NCBI GenBank assembly: GCA_021442155.1
Contig: CM038228.1
Span: 83,209,095 to 83,273,094, forward strand
DNA length: 64,000 bases
Source of the DNA: Cymbidium sinense
Lineage: Eukaryota > Streptophyta > Magnoliopsida > Asparagales > Orchidaceae
Direction: 5' to 3'
Shown one piece after another: positions 26,179-38,689 of this stretch. How positions within the stretch are numbered: the stretch's first letter is position 1; each line of letters opens with the position of its first letter. The translations under genes and the position numbers were made by a program. The notes beneath the pieces were generated by a model. The model worked only from the letters and a program-made list of their open reading frames with translations, did no database searches and had not been told where the DNA came from.

Positions 26179-26649
26179 CTAATTTGGCGCCACAATAAAA
26201 CAACCTTTGAAATGTTTATGCTTGATAAGCGTCGCATTGAATAATTCACTAGTTTTGTATATTATTCTAGCAATAATTTTTACGTGATTCATAGCTATAC
26301 CGTTGTGTTTTGCTTCGCTTTGCCATCCATATAAACCAAATAATAATACTAGCCATAGTGATTTTGATGTGACCTTTAGGGATGTTTTAAAGTAAATATC
26401 TAGAAGTTGGAATATGGATAAGGAACCATTGAAAAGGTCAAAGTTAAAAAGATCATCATACCACCGCCACAGCTTCGACGCAATGGCCCCATTAACAAAC
26501 AGATGATTAACATCTTCGATGTGAAAACAACAATAGCATTTAGAGGGTAAGTGGAAGCCTTTGTTCCACATTAAAGAGTCAACCGGAATAAAGTTCTTAA
26601 GAATAAACAAGGTAAGTGGTAGGAATATTGTTATGCCAAATTTTGTCAA
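26179..26649 (-). CDS. LINE 1 zinc-binding RVT tail segment
   Basis: A 156-residue open frame contains ILKNFIPVDSLMWNKGF, then CYCCFHIEDVNHLFVNG and KLWRWYDDLFN. This is the CxxC..H.FxxC-like zinc-binding region that follows reverse transcriptase in plant L1 ORF2. The last conserved Cys of the HLFxxC motif reads N (HLFVNG), so metal binding may be impaired. It is part of ORF2, not an independent gene. Confidence 0.7.
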   Translation of the reverse strand: MTKFGITIFLPLTLFILKNFIPVDSLMWNKGFHLPSKCYCCFHIEDVNHLFVNGAIASKLWRWYDDLFNFDLFNGSLSIFQLLDIYFKTSLKVTSKSLWLVLLFGLYGWQSEAKHNGIAMNHVKIIARIIYKTSELFNATLIKHKHFKGCFIVAPN

Positions 26650-27384
26650 AGGCGTTAGAAATGAGCATTTATTTATTATACATCCGGATGTTTTTTAAAT
26701 TAAATTCACCAGAAAGTTTAAAAGAATCGATCTTTGATGGGCACGGAGATTTGAATGAGATTTAGCTTATCTATTATAGAGGAGGGGATGTATTCCAGGA
26801 GTTTAGAAATATTCCACTTATTATTAAGCCAAAATGAGTTAACTCTAATGGTATCAGTAGAGTGCGAAAGTAATTGGACCCGGTACCAATCCAGTTATCT
26901 TGCCAAAAAAAGAGTTTCGAATTTATGCCCCAAGTAATATGTGATTGACCATCCATTTAATGCTACATAGTCTTCTCCAAGTGGAGAGTCTCTAGCATTG
27001 TAAGAACAAGTTATAGGGTGCTTCCCTTGGCAATATTTAACATTCATGAAGTTAGCCCAAAGGTTATAATTGCATCTAAAATTCCACCAAAGTTTGTGAG
27101 AAAATGCATTGATTGTATCTTTAATAGTCTTACGACCGCCTTCCTCAAATGGGCCACAACATTTTTGCGGACCAATGCATTTTTTGGTGGAAGTGTTAGA
27201 GCCCCAAAAAAATTTATTTATCAGCCTCTCAATCCTGTTGATGATAGAATTGGTAGGCCTAATAGATTGAATGAGATAAATGGGTATGGAGTTGAGGGTG
27301 CTCTTAATCAGAGTAAGCCTACCGCCAAAAGAGAGAAAGTTATATTCCCAAGAAGAAATACGATTAGAGATCTTTTGGATTATC

Positions 27385-28311
27385 TCATCGAAATGATGTG
27401 ACTTTTGTGACCTTTGAAAAGAGGAGCACCAAGGTATTTAAGAGATGATGTTGCTGGTGTCGTTGAATATGATTAACCCTATTGCTGGCAATTTTGGAAG
27501 AAGGAATGAAGCAACATTTTGTCTTGTTAAGAGTTAAACCACTTTCCCTACCAAAATTCTTGAGTAATTGTAAGATTGTTTTTATATGAGGGATAGACGC
27601 ATTGCAGAAGATGATAACGTCATCTGCAAAGCTAAGATGAGAGACGGGAACTCCTCCACGAGTTTTATAAATCAAGTTAGGCTTATACAAGAAAATATCA
27701 TTTAAACACCTGGAAAGGTAGTCAACAGCAATGATAAAAAGAGTCGGGGAAAGAGGGTCTCCTTGTCTCAAGCCATGGGAAGATTTGAAAAAACCGGTCG
27801 TCTCACTATTGATTATCACAGAAAACCAAGCATTGGTGGCACAATTTTTAATAAGATTAATAATCGCTTGAGAGAAACCAAAAAGGCGAAGAATCTTAAA
27901 TAAAAAATCCCAAGAGAGATTGTCAAAAGCTTTAGAAAAATCTAGTTTGAAGATAATGTTGCCACCTCTCGTGGGAACGTCGATGTCATGGATTAATTCT
28001 TGGGCAAGGAGGATGTTATCAGAAATAGCTCTACCTTTCATAAATCCTGACTGATTTGGAGAGATAATGGTAGGGAGCAAGGGGCTAATTCGATTAGAGA
28101 TTAGCTTAGCAATTAATTTACTGAAAAAGGTGCAAAGACTGATAGGTCTAAAATCACCCCAGGATTCCGGGTTTGAATTTTTAGGGATAAGAATGATTGA
28201 GGTACTTGCGAAGGCTCTAGGAAGGGGGGTTCCCTCAAAAAAATCCCAAACCGCATTAATCAAATCAGTCTTAATAGTGGACCAGCAATGTTGGAAGAAA
28301 ATGTGTACCAC
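27385..28311 (-). CDS. LINE 1 reverse transcriptase, open for 308 residues
   Basis: The frame covers the RT fingers and palm without interruption. It has FFEGTPLPRAFASTSIILIPK and WGDFRPISLCTFFSKLIAKL, then NQSGFMKGRAISDNILLAQEL and FKLDFSKAFDNLSWDFL. SHGLRQGDPLSPTLFIIAVDYL and the catalytic FADD box in HLSFADDVIIFC follow. All catalytic Asp residues seem present (one in KLDFSKAFD, two in FADD). It primes cDNA at nicked chromosomal DNA. The same segment in the opposite-strand LINE 2 is frameshifted, so this copy is younger or better kept. Confidence 0.85.
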   Translation of the reverse strand: MVHIFFQHCWSTIKTDLINAVWDFFEGTPLPRAFASTSIILIPKNSNPESWGDFRPISLCTFFSKLIAKLISNRISPLLPTIISPNQSGFMKGRAISDNILLAQELIHDIDVPTRGGNIIFKLDFSKAFDNLSWDFLFKILRLFGFSQAIINLIKNCATNAWFSVIINSETTGFFKSSHGLRQGDPLSPTLFIIAVDYLSRCLNDIFLYKPNLIYKTRGGVPVSHLSFADDVIIFCNASIPHIKTILQLLKNFGRESGLTLNKTKCCFIPSSKIASNRVNHIQRHQQHHLLNTLVLLFSKVTKVTSFR

Positions 28312-28505
28312 CCCGAATAGAATCTGAGTTCATGCTAGTAAGGGTATCAGCAATCTCAGCTTCCATGGGACGCACTGTGAGAAAATTGTTTTGCTCTGAG
28401 GTGATCACGGAGGGAATCAAGTGAGGATTGGAGATTTCAATAAGTTCGGGGTTTGTGTTAAGTAATTTTTTAAAATGGTTACCAATCGAAGTCTTGTAAT
28501 TTTCG

Positions 28506-29536
28506 CTAGTGACGCCATTCTCGCTTTAATTTTTTAATAGAGTTTAGAACTTTTCTTTTTTTGAAAAGAGCGTGAAAATATTTAGTATTTCTGTCGCCGT
28601 CCTTTATTTGTTTGCTAGCCGCTTTTTGACGCCAATAAGTTTCTTCCATATTTTGAAATGTGATCAGCTTATCCTTAGCTTCCTTAAGTTGGTCGAGCTT
28701 GGATGAATCCATGATGACAGCTTCTTCAAGAGCAAACCAAATTTTCCATACTTTTAAATTAGTAAAAGGTTTTTAAATTGATGTTTGTTCCACCAATTTA
28801 GAGTTTGTAGCCAAAATCGATATCATACCTTTAACGAAGTTGTCGGTGGATGGGCCATCCAATTCATCGAGACAACATTCAAAAGTCATTATGTTAAGGC
28901 CCACATATTTTGAAATCTAAAGGAGAAGGGGATCAGGAGGTGGGGGTTCATTAAAATTAGTGGAGCGATCCAAAGAGTTCTACTTAAATGTTCCACTGTG
29001 TGTTAGGCCATTGGTCAAGTGAGTTAATAGGTGAAATAAAGTCCGAGTTGTTCCAAGTGAAGTTAGAACCAAAACCGATGTCGACAAATTACAATCAAGG
29101 ATCATATTAAATCTTCCATGGAATGGGAGTTAGGGAGGATCCCCTTCTAAGCTGAAGAATAGTGTTAAAATCACCTCCAACAATCCAAGGTAAAGTGACA
29201 GATGAGGCAAAGGATCTTAAACTATTCCAAAGAATGTTCTCTCTCTGCTACAAGCGCATAAATAAAAGAACCTGCAGAAATCCCCAAAAGAGATGAGAAC
29301 ATTAATCAATTGAATTCTTCTATGATGGTGATAGTGATTGGTGGTTTCCAGAAGCACCAAATTTTATTACTAATGTTATGAAAGTAGTTTTGGAAGCCGA
29401 TTTTACGAGCAACCTTAGCAATCTTGGAGGAGTGGATAAGAGGTTCTAAAATAATAAGGAGTGAGACGTTGTGAGTGCGACAGAGGCTTCTAACCCTATT
29501 ATGGACAATAGGGGTCCCAATACCACAATATTCCAT
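28506..29536 (-). pseudogene. LINE 1 endonuclease and RT linker, degenerate
   Basis: The segment begins MEYCGIGTPIVHNRVRSLCR (from the WNIRGIG motif of L1 endonucleases) and continues LLIILEPLI, where the catalytic Glu lies. The frame then breaks (29306) and resumes in fragments with GLLEVILTLFFS (from GGDFNTI). The linker KDGDRNTKYFHALFKKRK at 28506-28712 is the standard stretch before the RT. Several stops make this domain non-coding as it stands. Confidence 0.7.
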
Positions 29537-30149
29537 ATAATAGACCTAATCATAACAAGATAAAATTCAATTTGAAGAGCATAATAAGGAAAATGGAAGG
29601 GTCTGAAAAGAAAACCTAAATGCATTTTTGAATAGGTATGGAGGCGGATCCGTGGTTCTAGTGGAGCTTCTAGTTTTGTGGATTTCTTTTGTAGGAGACT
29701 TTGGAAAGGTCTTTCTCAGCATCTCCGTCTGAAAGAGAGTAAGATAAAAGATTCATGTTAGCTTTAGGAATGGAGATAGAGATTTCCCCTTCAATGTCTA
29801 TATGTTGTTGATAGGATAGGGTATTCGAGTATCTATACGACTATTGAAGGTGGTGGTTTGTTCAACATCATTTCAGATATGAGTTGAATGTTTTTCTTAC
29901 TTTCTTCACTACGCTTGTTTTGTTCGGATGTCAAAGTGTCGAGATTCTCTTATTTCTTCCCCAACAAGATCATCACCAATGTTTCTTTGTGCTAGGTCAG
30001 TATGGTAAATTTCAATATTTGGTTGGGGCAATAAATTGTCTATTGGTACAAATTCAGCTGTTGATCCTTTCCCTCACATGATGTATCTTCATGAGATTCT
30101 ACTAATTCATTGTGAAGCCCTTTTTGCGAATCGGTAGATGTAGAAACGA

Positions 30150-31146
30150 TAATTTTATGTGAGTTTGTGCCTATTTGATTGATTTTGGGAACATAGGCCA
30201 TTTTTGTAGGTTGATCTTTTGGTAAAGAGGAGATGGGCTCTGCTAACTTATTTTTTTTTAGCTGAGGATGTAGAATAAAACAATCAGAGTTTTCATGCCC
30301 ATGAATTTTGCAATGGGAGCAGAAAACTGGAAAGTTTTCAAATTCAACTTTTTGGTTATAGCCTAGTTTTTCTGAGCCTATCCAAACTTCTTTTGGGTGC
30401 TTTTGGTAATATCTATTTCAACTAAGATCCGAGCAAAAGGACGGGATTTCAATGCACGATCTATTTGTAAAGGTCGACCAAATAAAGCCCCACGGCAAAT
30501 AGACTTGATGTGTAACAAAATGAATGCGCATGTTAGGGAAAGATAGCCAAATTGGAACAATCGACTCTTCCTTAACATCAAAACTAGGCACCACTTAAGG
30601 AGACGATTTGACAATTATAAAACTAGATAAGAGAAGCGCAACACTCTCGAATAATCCAGATCATTATTTAGTTGGATAAGCACATGCCGAGGGTCAATCA
30701 CTACCAAAAGGAACCCGGTTTAGAGAATGAAAGAAAGCTCAATCTTATCAACAAGAGGTCTCCGTAAAATTAAATTTCCCAATCGAATATTCAAAGGTTT
30801 AGCTAATTTTTCAACATCCATGTCCAACACATCACGGGATTCCATAAAAGCGAGTAAATTAAGTTAACCGATTCATAGGGGAGTGATTACCGATAACGCC
30901 TTGAAAGATTTCAGTAGAGGATGAAGGAACGAACTTACGAGAGAGGGCACGCCTTCCATCCATCCCAGGAGCGAGATGTTTATGAAAGGCTATTTTATTA
31001 AGCCCGAGCGCGGCGAGGACATTTGCAGAATCCTCGATCGGAGAAAAAAAAATAAACTGGCTGCAAGGGCGGCCACAAGAGACAAGGGAAAAGCCCAGTC
31101 GGTGAGAGGAATCGGGGAAAAGCCCAAAGGCAAGAAAAAAGAACAT
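30150..31146 (-). pseudogene. LINE 1 ORF1 (RNA-binding protein), degenerate
   Basis: Stops break the frame, but PFARILVEIDITK and WLSFPNMRIHFVTHQV match the DUF4283-type region of plant L1 ORF1. A CCHC knuckle reads CSHCKIHGHENSDC near 30300, with the exact spacing CX2CX4HX4C. This protein would bind the LINE RNA. Several frameshifts separate the parts. Confidence 0.65.
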
Positions 31147-31480
31147 GTGCTTAAAGATGTGAATGAATGGCTTACTTAGTAGTCATCTATTTTGTATAGT
31201 TTCCTTTTGGTAACGCTTTTACTTTATAAGCAAATACGATTAATTATATTTCCAGCAATTAAATATAATGGAAGTCACTTTAATTTTGCATTATAGCCAA
31301 GATTAAAAAAAGCACCTAACATTTATCATTAAATATGAGTCACCATCTAGATTTTATTTTCACCTCTATTGAATTGATCAATAAGTAAAGGTGGCAATCA
31401 TAGGCATTCATTTTAAAACAAACATTAAAGAAAAAGAAAAGATTAACCGTAATAAAATCATTGCTGGGTTGAACATTTAC

Positions 31481-31735
31481 TTGTAACGCCGATTTGGAGA
31501 TGAACAAAGTAGCAATTTCCCAAAATTGATTCGTGAAGGTATGGCCATGTAAGCAAATAACCACAAATGTCGGTATCTTCTTGATAATGGCATATCGAGA
31601 CAGAACCAAAGAATTGATGAAGGTTAACGCCATTGACTAACAGCAAGTGAGCATCTATATATTTCTCGTGATCAAATTGAACTGATGTTGCTTCATGTTT
31701 ATTTCCCAAAACGCATCCTTAAGTCTTTGATCTTC
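31481..31735 (-). pseudogene. BOR exon 11, enclosed by the two inverted L1 elements
   Basis: The exon encodes QRLKDAF, FDHEKYIDAHL and the stretch that normally reads NEQRVSNLLQSLLVGG..PVIKRIPTSVLWGYFAYMAI..NQFWERI..LFI. Here these parts survive in two frames (IIKKIPT and NQFWEIATLFIS in one, FDHEKYIDAHL in another), so there are at least two frameshifts. The donor is cgttacaa-gtaaat. The acceptor near 31735 is approximate. Confidence 0.75.
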
Positions 31736-32193
31736 TATTGAGTTTTCCCGCAAGATGCATTTAAGGTTATAATGAGAGCGCATTGTGCTAGGGCTATTAT
31801 GTTGGTTCATGTATTAATAAATGGGAAAAGTCGAAGCTGTTTTTTGATCCAGTGCAAACTTCTTGGCTATCTGCATAACAAGTAAACGAAGTTGTATTGT
31901 CTTTGAGGACCATATGGTAGAGATTTTAATTTATTTTATCTTTATTATTATCTCTTTATATGATTTTTCATATTTTTGACTTCGATATTTGGGACTTTTC
32001 TTTTATGATTTAGTCATTTTGTATTTAGGGAGTAATATTTTTTTTATTCTTTTATTTATACATTTGTGTGATTTTTTTTATCTTGTTAAGACACATGATA
32101 GCACTAGGTTTTGGGTTAAAAGTATTTGATCATCAATACATCTAACACAAGCTTTTCTTGGTTTACTCACTAATATGATGATCTTAGGATATC

Positions 32194-35100
32194 ATTCATA
32201 CCTTTTCACCATCATTCCTCAAGTCAGCGACCTAGGTTTTTTCTTTCGTTCGTGAGGCGCCGCCGCTGAATGATTGCGTTTTTTTTTCGCTCGGATCGGA
32301 TTCGCCGCAAATGTCCATTCCGCTTCTGGCTTAATGGCGAAAATATCCTTTCCGCGAAACCTTATCTCCGCACGGATGGATGACTGGTCGATGCCCCTCT
32401 TGTAAGTTCGCTTCCTTCATCCATTGCTCCATGTGAAATCCTTCAAGGAAGCGCTTATCCGGTAACAATCACTCCTTATGAATCGGTTAACTTAATTGCT
32501 ACCGCTTGTGGAATCCCCGTGATGTGTTCGACATGGATGTTGAAAAATTAGCTAAACCTTAATATTCTCGATTGGGAAATTTAATTTACTGAGACCTACC
32601 GTTGATAAGATTCGAGCTTTCTTTCATTCTCTAAAACTGCGTTCCTTTCTAGGTATTGACCCTCTGCATGTGCTTATCCAACTAAATAATGATGATTATT
32701 CGAGTGTTCGCGCCGCTCTTACCTAGTTTATAATTGTCAAATGCGCCTCCTTAAGTGGTCGCTAGTTTTGATGTTAAGGAAGAGTCCCCGATTGTTCCAA
32801 TTTGGCTATCTTTCCCTAACATGCGCATTCATTTTGTTACACATCAAGTCTTATTTGCCGTTTATCGACCTTTGCAAAATAGATCGTGCCACGCGAAATC
32901 CGCTGTTCGGATCTTAGTTGAAATAGATATTACCAAAAAGCACCGAAAGAAGTTTGATAGGCTGTAAAAACTAGGCTATAACCAAAAGTTGAATTTGAAA
33001 ACTTTCCGCCTCCCATTGCAAAATTCATGGGCATGAAAACTCGATTGTTTTATTCTCCATCCACGCCTAAAAAAAATAAGTTATCGATCCCATCTCCTCT
33101 TTACCAAAAGATCAACCTACAAAATGGCCTATGTTCCCAAAATCAATCAAATAGACACAACCGCTTAAACTTAGCGCTTTACATCTACCGATTCAAAAAG
33201 GGCTTCACAATGAATTAGTAGAATCTCATGAAGATACATCATGTGAGGGGAAAGGATTAACACAGCTTGAATTTGTACCTATAGACAATTTAGTGCCCCA
33301 ACCCAATATTGAAATTTACCCTACTGACCTAGCACAAAGAAACATTGGTGATGATCTTGTTGGGGAAAAATAAGAGAGACTCGTGCCACTTTGACATCAA
33401 CAAAACAAACGTAGTGAAGAAACCGTAGTTTTAGAAAAACATTCAACTCATTCAAATGATGATCGAACAAATCACCACCTTCAATATCGCCATATAGATA
33501 CTCGTAATATATCCTATCAACAACATACATATAAGAAGGGGAAATCTATCTACATTCCTAGAATTACCACTAAGCTAACATGAATCTTTTATCTTACTCT
33601 TTCATGGAGATGATCGGGAGACAAAGACCTTTCCAACAGCTTTCCTACAAAAGAAGTCCACAAAACCTAGAAGCTCCACTAGATCCACTGATCCGCCTCC
33701 ATATCTCTTCAAAAAATGCAACTAGGTTTTCTTTTACTGAATCTTCCTTTCCATTTTCCTTATTATGCTTTTCAAATTGCTTTCGTGATCGCTATGATTA
33801 GGTCTATTATTTGGAATATTCGTGGTATTGGGACCCCTATTGTCCATAATAGGGTTAGAAGCCTTGTCGCACTCACAACGCCTCACTCCTTATTATTTTA
33901 GAACCTCTTATTCACTCTCCAAGATTGCTAAGGTTGCTCGTAAAATCGGTTTCCAAAACTATTTTCATAACATTAGCAACAAAATTTGGTGCTTGGAAAC
34001 CATCAATCACTATCACCATCCTAGAACAATTGATTAATGTTCTCATCTCTTTGGGGATTTCTCGCTTTCTTTTATTTATGCCGCTTGTAACAGAGGTGAA
34101 CATCCTTTGGAATAGTTTAAGATCCTTTGCCATCTCTGTCACTTTACCTTGGATTGTTGGAGGTGATTTTAACACTATTCTTTCCGGCCTCAAAGAAGGG
34201 GATCTCCCCTAACACCCACTCAATGGAAGATTTCAATATGATCCTTGATTGTAACTTAATCGACATCGGTTTCGTTCTAACTTCACTTGGAACAACTCAC
34301 TTTGGCAACGCCGATCGATTCTATTCAACTCACTGGATTGACCAATGGCCAAACACCACAGTGGAACATTTGAGTAGAACTCTTCGATCACGCTCCACTT
34401 CTTATTTACATGAACCCCTCCTCCTGCAGCCCCTTCCCCTTTAGATTTCAAAATATGTGGACGCAACATAAGGAGTTTTGAATGTTGTTCTATGAACTGG
34501 ATGGCTCATCCACCCGACAACTCATAAAGGTATGATCCGATTTTGGCTAAAACTTAAACGCCTTTAAACAAACTCTAAATTGGTGGAACAAACATCATTT
34601 TAAAAACCTTTTGCTAATTTAAAAGTATGGAAAATTTGGTTTGTTCTCTTGAAGAAGTCGTCATCATGGATTCATCCAAACACGACCAACTTAAGGAAGC
34701 TAAGGATAACCTGATCACATTTCAAAATATGGAAGAAACTTATTACGCCAAAAAAGTCGCTAGTAAACAAATAAAGGACTAGCAGAAATACTAAATATTT
34801 TCACGCTCTTTTCAATAAAAGAAAAGTTCTAAACTCTTAAAAAAAAATTAAAATGAGCTTGGATCACCGGCAAAGAAAGAATTACAAGACTCGGTTGGTA
34901 ACCATTTTAAAAATTTACTTAATACCAACCCCGAACTTATTGATATCTCCAATCCTCACTTGATTCCCTCCTTGATCACCTCTGAGCAAAACAATTTACT
35001 CACATTGCCCACGGAAGCTGAGATTGGTGATACCCTTAATAGCATGAACTCAGATTCTATTGGGACTTTACTACCCATTTCTTCCAACATTGCTGGTCCA

Positions 35101-38100
35101 CTATTAAAACTGATTTGATTAATGCGGTTTTGGATTTTTTTGAGGGAACCCCCCTTCCTAGAGCCTTCGCGAGTACCTCCATCATTCTTATCCCTAAAAA
35201 TTCAAACCCTGAATCCTGGGGTGATTTTAGACCTATCAGTCTTTGCACCTTTTTCAGTAAATTAATTGCTAAGCTAATCTCTAATAAAGCCCTTTCCCCA
35301 AGATTATCTCTCCAAATCTCGATTTATGAAAGGTAGAGCTATTTCGATAACATCCTCCTTGCCCAAGAATTAATCCATGACATCGAATGCTCCCACAAGA
35401 GGTGGCAACATTATCCTCAAACTAGATTTTCTAAAGCTTTTGACAATCTCTCTTGGGACTTTTATTTAAGATTCTTCGCTTTTGGGTTCTCTCAAGCGAT
35501 TATTAATCATTAAAAATTGTGCCACCAATGCTTGGTTTTCTGTGATCATCAATAGTGAGACGACCGGTTTTTTCACGTCTACCCATGGCTTGAGACAAGG
35601 AGACCCTCTTTCTCCGACTCTTTTTATCCTTGCTGTTGACTACCTTTCCAGGTGTTTGAATGATATTTTCTTGTATAAGCCTAACTTGCTTTATAAAACT
35701 CGTGGAGGAATTCCTGCTTTCATCTTAGCTTTGCAGATGACGTTATCATCTGCAATGCGCCTATCCCTCATAAAAAAACAATCTTAAAATTACTCAAGAA
35801 TTTTGGTAGGAAAGTGGATTAACTCTCAAGACAAAATGTTGCTTTATTCCTTCATCCAAAATTGCCATCAATAGGATTAACCATATTCAACGATCACCGG
35901 CTTTCAAGCAACGGGCCTCTTAAATACCTTGGTGCTCCTCTTTGCAAAGGTCACAAAGTCACATCATTTCGAGATAATCCAAAAGATCTCTAATCGTATT
36001 TCTTCTTGGGAATATAACTTTCTCTCCTTTGGTAGGCTTACTGATTAAGAGCACCCTCAATTCGCACTCCATTTATCTCATTCAATCTATTGTGCCTACC
36101 AATATCATCAACAGATTGAGAGGTCGATAAATAAATTTTTTGGGGCTCTAACACTTCCACCAAAAAAATGCATTGGTCCTTGGCAAAAATGTTGTGGCCC
36201 ATTTGAGGAAGGCTTGGTGTAAGACTATTAAAGATACACTCATTGCATTTTCTCACAAACTTTGGTGGAACTTTAGATGCAATTATAACCTTTGGGCTAA
36301 CTTCATGAATGTTAAATATTGCCAAGGGAAGCATCCTATAACTTGTTCTTACAATGCTAGAGACTCTCCACTTGGAGAAGACTATGTAGCATTAAATGGA
36401 TGGTAGTCACATATTACTTGGGGCATAAATAAACTCTTATTTTTGGCAAGATAACCGGATTGGTACGGGTCCATTGACGAATTTTCTTCGCACTCGATAC
36501 CATTAGAGTTAACTCATTCCGCTTAATAATAAGTGGAATATTTCAAACTCCGTGAATATATCCCTCCTCTATAATAGATAAGCTAAATTTCATTCAAATC
36601 TCCGCCCATCAAGGATCGATTCTTTTAAACTATCTCGAATGGTGAATTTAATTTAAAAACGCCTGATGTATAATAGAAATGCTCAATTCTCTAACGCCTA
36701 TGACAAAATTTGGCATAACAATATTCCTACCACTTACTCAATTCTTGTTTGGCGTATTCTAAAGAACTTTATTCGGTTGACTCTTTAATGTGGAACAAAG
36801 GCTTCCACTTACCCTCTAAATGTTATTGTTGTTTTCACATCAAGAGGTTAATCATCTTTGTTAATGGGGCCATTGCGCAGGTCGTATGGTATGATGATCT
36901 TTTAACATTGACCTTTTCAATGGCTCCTTATCCATATACCAACTTCTAGATATTTATTTTAAAACAACCCTAAAGGTCACATCAAAATTACTATAGTATT
37001 ATTATTTGGTTTATATGGTTGGCCAGAAACGAAGCAAAACATAACGGTATAGCTATGAATCACAGAAAAATTATTGCCAGAATAAAATACAAAATTAGTG
37101 ACCTATTCAATGCCAACGTTATCAAGCAGAAACACTTCAAAGGTTGTTTTATTGTGGTCGCCAAATTAGGTCTTCATCTACCTCTTCCAACTATATGTCA
37201 TCAAGGTTGTTTATTGGGTTAAACCCAAAAACAATCTTCTTAAAATTAATACGGATGGTTCGGTCCACCGTAATGGTTACGGTTGTGGCGGTATTTTTAG
37301 AGACTACACTGGTAAAGTTCTTTATGCTTTTGCTTTTCCGCTGCAACCCTGTTCTGTTCCATATGCTGAGCTTATGGCTGTGTACTATGCCATTGAGATT
37401 TGCCTTCAACAAGGCTGGTTTAACATCTGGATTGAAGTGGATGCTTTGCTGATTATTAACCTCTTAACTTCTACGAAGGCTAGTAATGCTGAATTGTTTT
37501 ACGTGATCAAGCATCTCCGGACCCTCCTTTCTAAATTCAGTTACAAGATCTCCCATGTTTGGAGGGAAGGCAATGCATGCAGATTTTCTAGCAAACTTAG
37601 GTGCTAGATCAATAATAATAGAGCTATCTTTGATAACTTAACTCTACCTCATCATCTCAAAGGCTTAGTTAACCTCGATGGACTCTACCCAGATTTTAAC
37701 AGATTGGGGCATTGTCTCCATTGGTTTGTTTTGACTGACGGTCCAATCACCCCTTAATTTTTTATTTTTTCTGGTACTTCCCACTAATAGAAATTTCTGC
37801 ATTTTCCTTCCATGGTTTCTGGCAGGTTCCTTTAAGTTGGGTTTGCGGTTGTTTAAAAACGTGGAGCCTTTGTTAGTTTTATTTGGCATTGTCTATGGAT
37901 TGTTGGTGTTTGGTTTCTAATGTATATGCATATGATACCTATGGTCGGCAAGATTATTTTATGGTATTGGTTGGAAAGATATTAATCGGAGGCATTTGTG
38001 TTTCGTTTTTGTTGATCGCTACGGCTGAGCATTTCACTGCTTGAATATTTTAATTTTGATCATCCTGGTTTTGTTTTCTGGATGGTTTTTCTTCATTCGG

Positions 38101-38365
38101 TTCTTGCGGTATTGGCTGCTCCGTGGATCCTTCCTGGCTGTTTCCTTTTTGAGATTGCAGGGGCTTTGTCTCGGTTACCTGGATGTCTTGCCTATTCCTT
38201 TTTTGGGGAGCTGCGGCTGTTTTGTTTTTCCTATACACTTAATGGATTCAAGTCTGGATACCTTCATCGTAGCAATTTGTGCTTCTGGACCATATATTAT
38301 GTCTCAAATGACAAATCAAGTTTAAAAAAAAAAAATAAAATAAAAAAAAAAAAAAAAAAAAAAAA
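32194..38365 (+). mobile_element. Near-full-length L1 LINE in opposite orientation (LINE 2)
   Basis: Plus strand, from 32194 to an oligo(A) tail (about 38324-38365). The target duplication atcttaggatatc is perfect at both sides (32181-32193 and 38366-38378, 13 bp), so this is a separate insertion event. Same family as LINE 1: ORF1 (32.3-33.3 kb), endonuclease (33.8-34.3 kb, WNIRGIGTPIVHNRVRSL), RT (35.1-35.9 kb, FFEGTPLPRAFASTSIILIP and HGLRQGDPLSPTLFILAVDYL), zinc tail (36.7-37.0 kb, SLMWNKGFHLPSKCYCCFH) and RNase H (37.2-37.6 kb, ELMAVYYAIEICLQQGW). It has more frameshifts than LINE 1: the FADD box lies out of frame (35.73 kb) and the first Cys of the knuckle is lost. The 3' UTR after about 38245 differs from LINE 1. 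It sits antisense in the BOR intron between exons 10 and 11. Confidence 0.9.
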
Positions 38366-38689
38366 ATCTTAGGATATCTTTGGGATAAATTTTTTTCACG
38401 CCTTTGTTTTGCAGATTGGCACAACAAGATTTTCACAGTTAGATCTATTAGAATATGATAGCTATATATATATACACGGTTTATTTAGTTTATACTATTC
38501 CTATTCCTATTCCTATGGAGTGCATAGTTGCTGAAAACAACATGAAAAACAGAACTATTGCTAGGGCAGCTTAGCTCACACAATTGATCTATTAACAGGG
38601 AGCAGCTTTGTTTCATGTAAAATTGTTTAGAAAATCTCTATATGGGTGAGGATCAAAACTATGTTTATATATAGTAAAGAATAATGAAC

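Larger units (their letters stand above)
24389..31189 (-). mobile_element. Near-full-length L1 LINE in the BOR intron (LINE 1)
   Basis: On the minus strand the element runs from about 31189 to an oligo(A) tail seen as T-tracts at 24389-24414. It carries, in order, an ORF1 with a CCHC knuckle, an endonuclease, reverse transcriptase, a zinc-binding RVT tail and an RNase H, as in plant L1 lineages that acquired RNase H. A candidate imperfect target duplication is ttttaaatagt (24374-24384) against ttttgtatagt (31190-31200), 9 of 11 matching. It lies in the BOR intron between exons 11 and 12, in the BOR sense direction. It is the best-preserved transposon of the window, although ORF1 and the endonuclease have stops. 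Confidence 0.88.

Noticed and set aside
24389..38365. Inverted repeat formed by one inversion-duplication
   Set aside because: LINE 2 has its own perfect 13-bp target duplication and LINE 1 has different flanks, so two insertions explain it better.
38041..38372. Overlapping 94- and 96-codon frames with hydrophobic segments
   Set aside because: They lie in the 3' UTR of LINE 2 and run into its oligo(A) tail; no domain.
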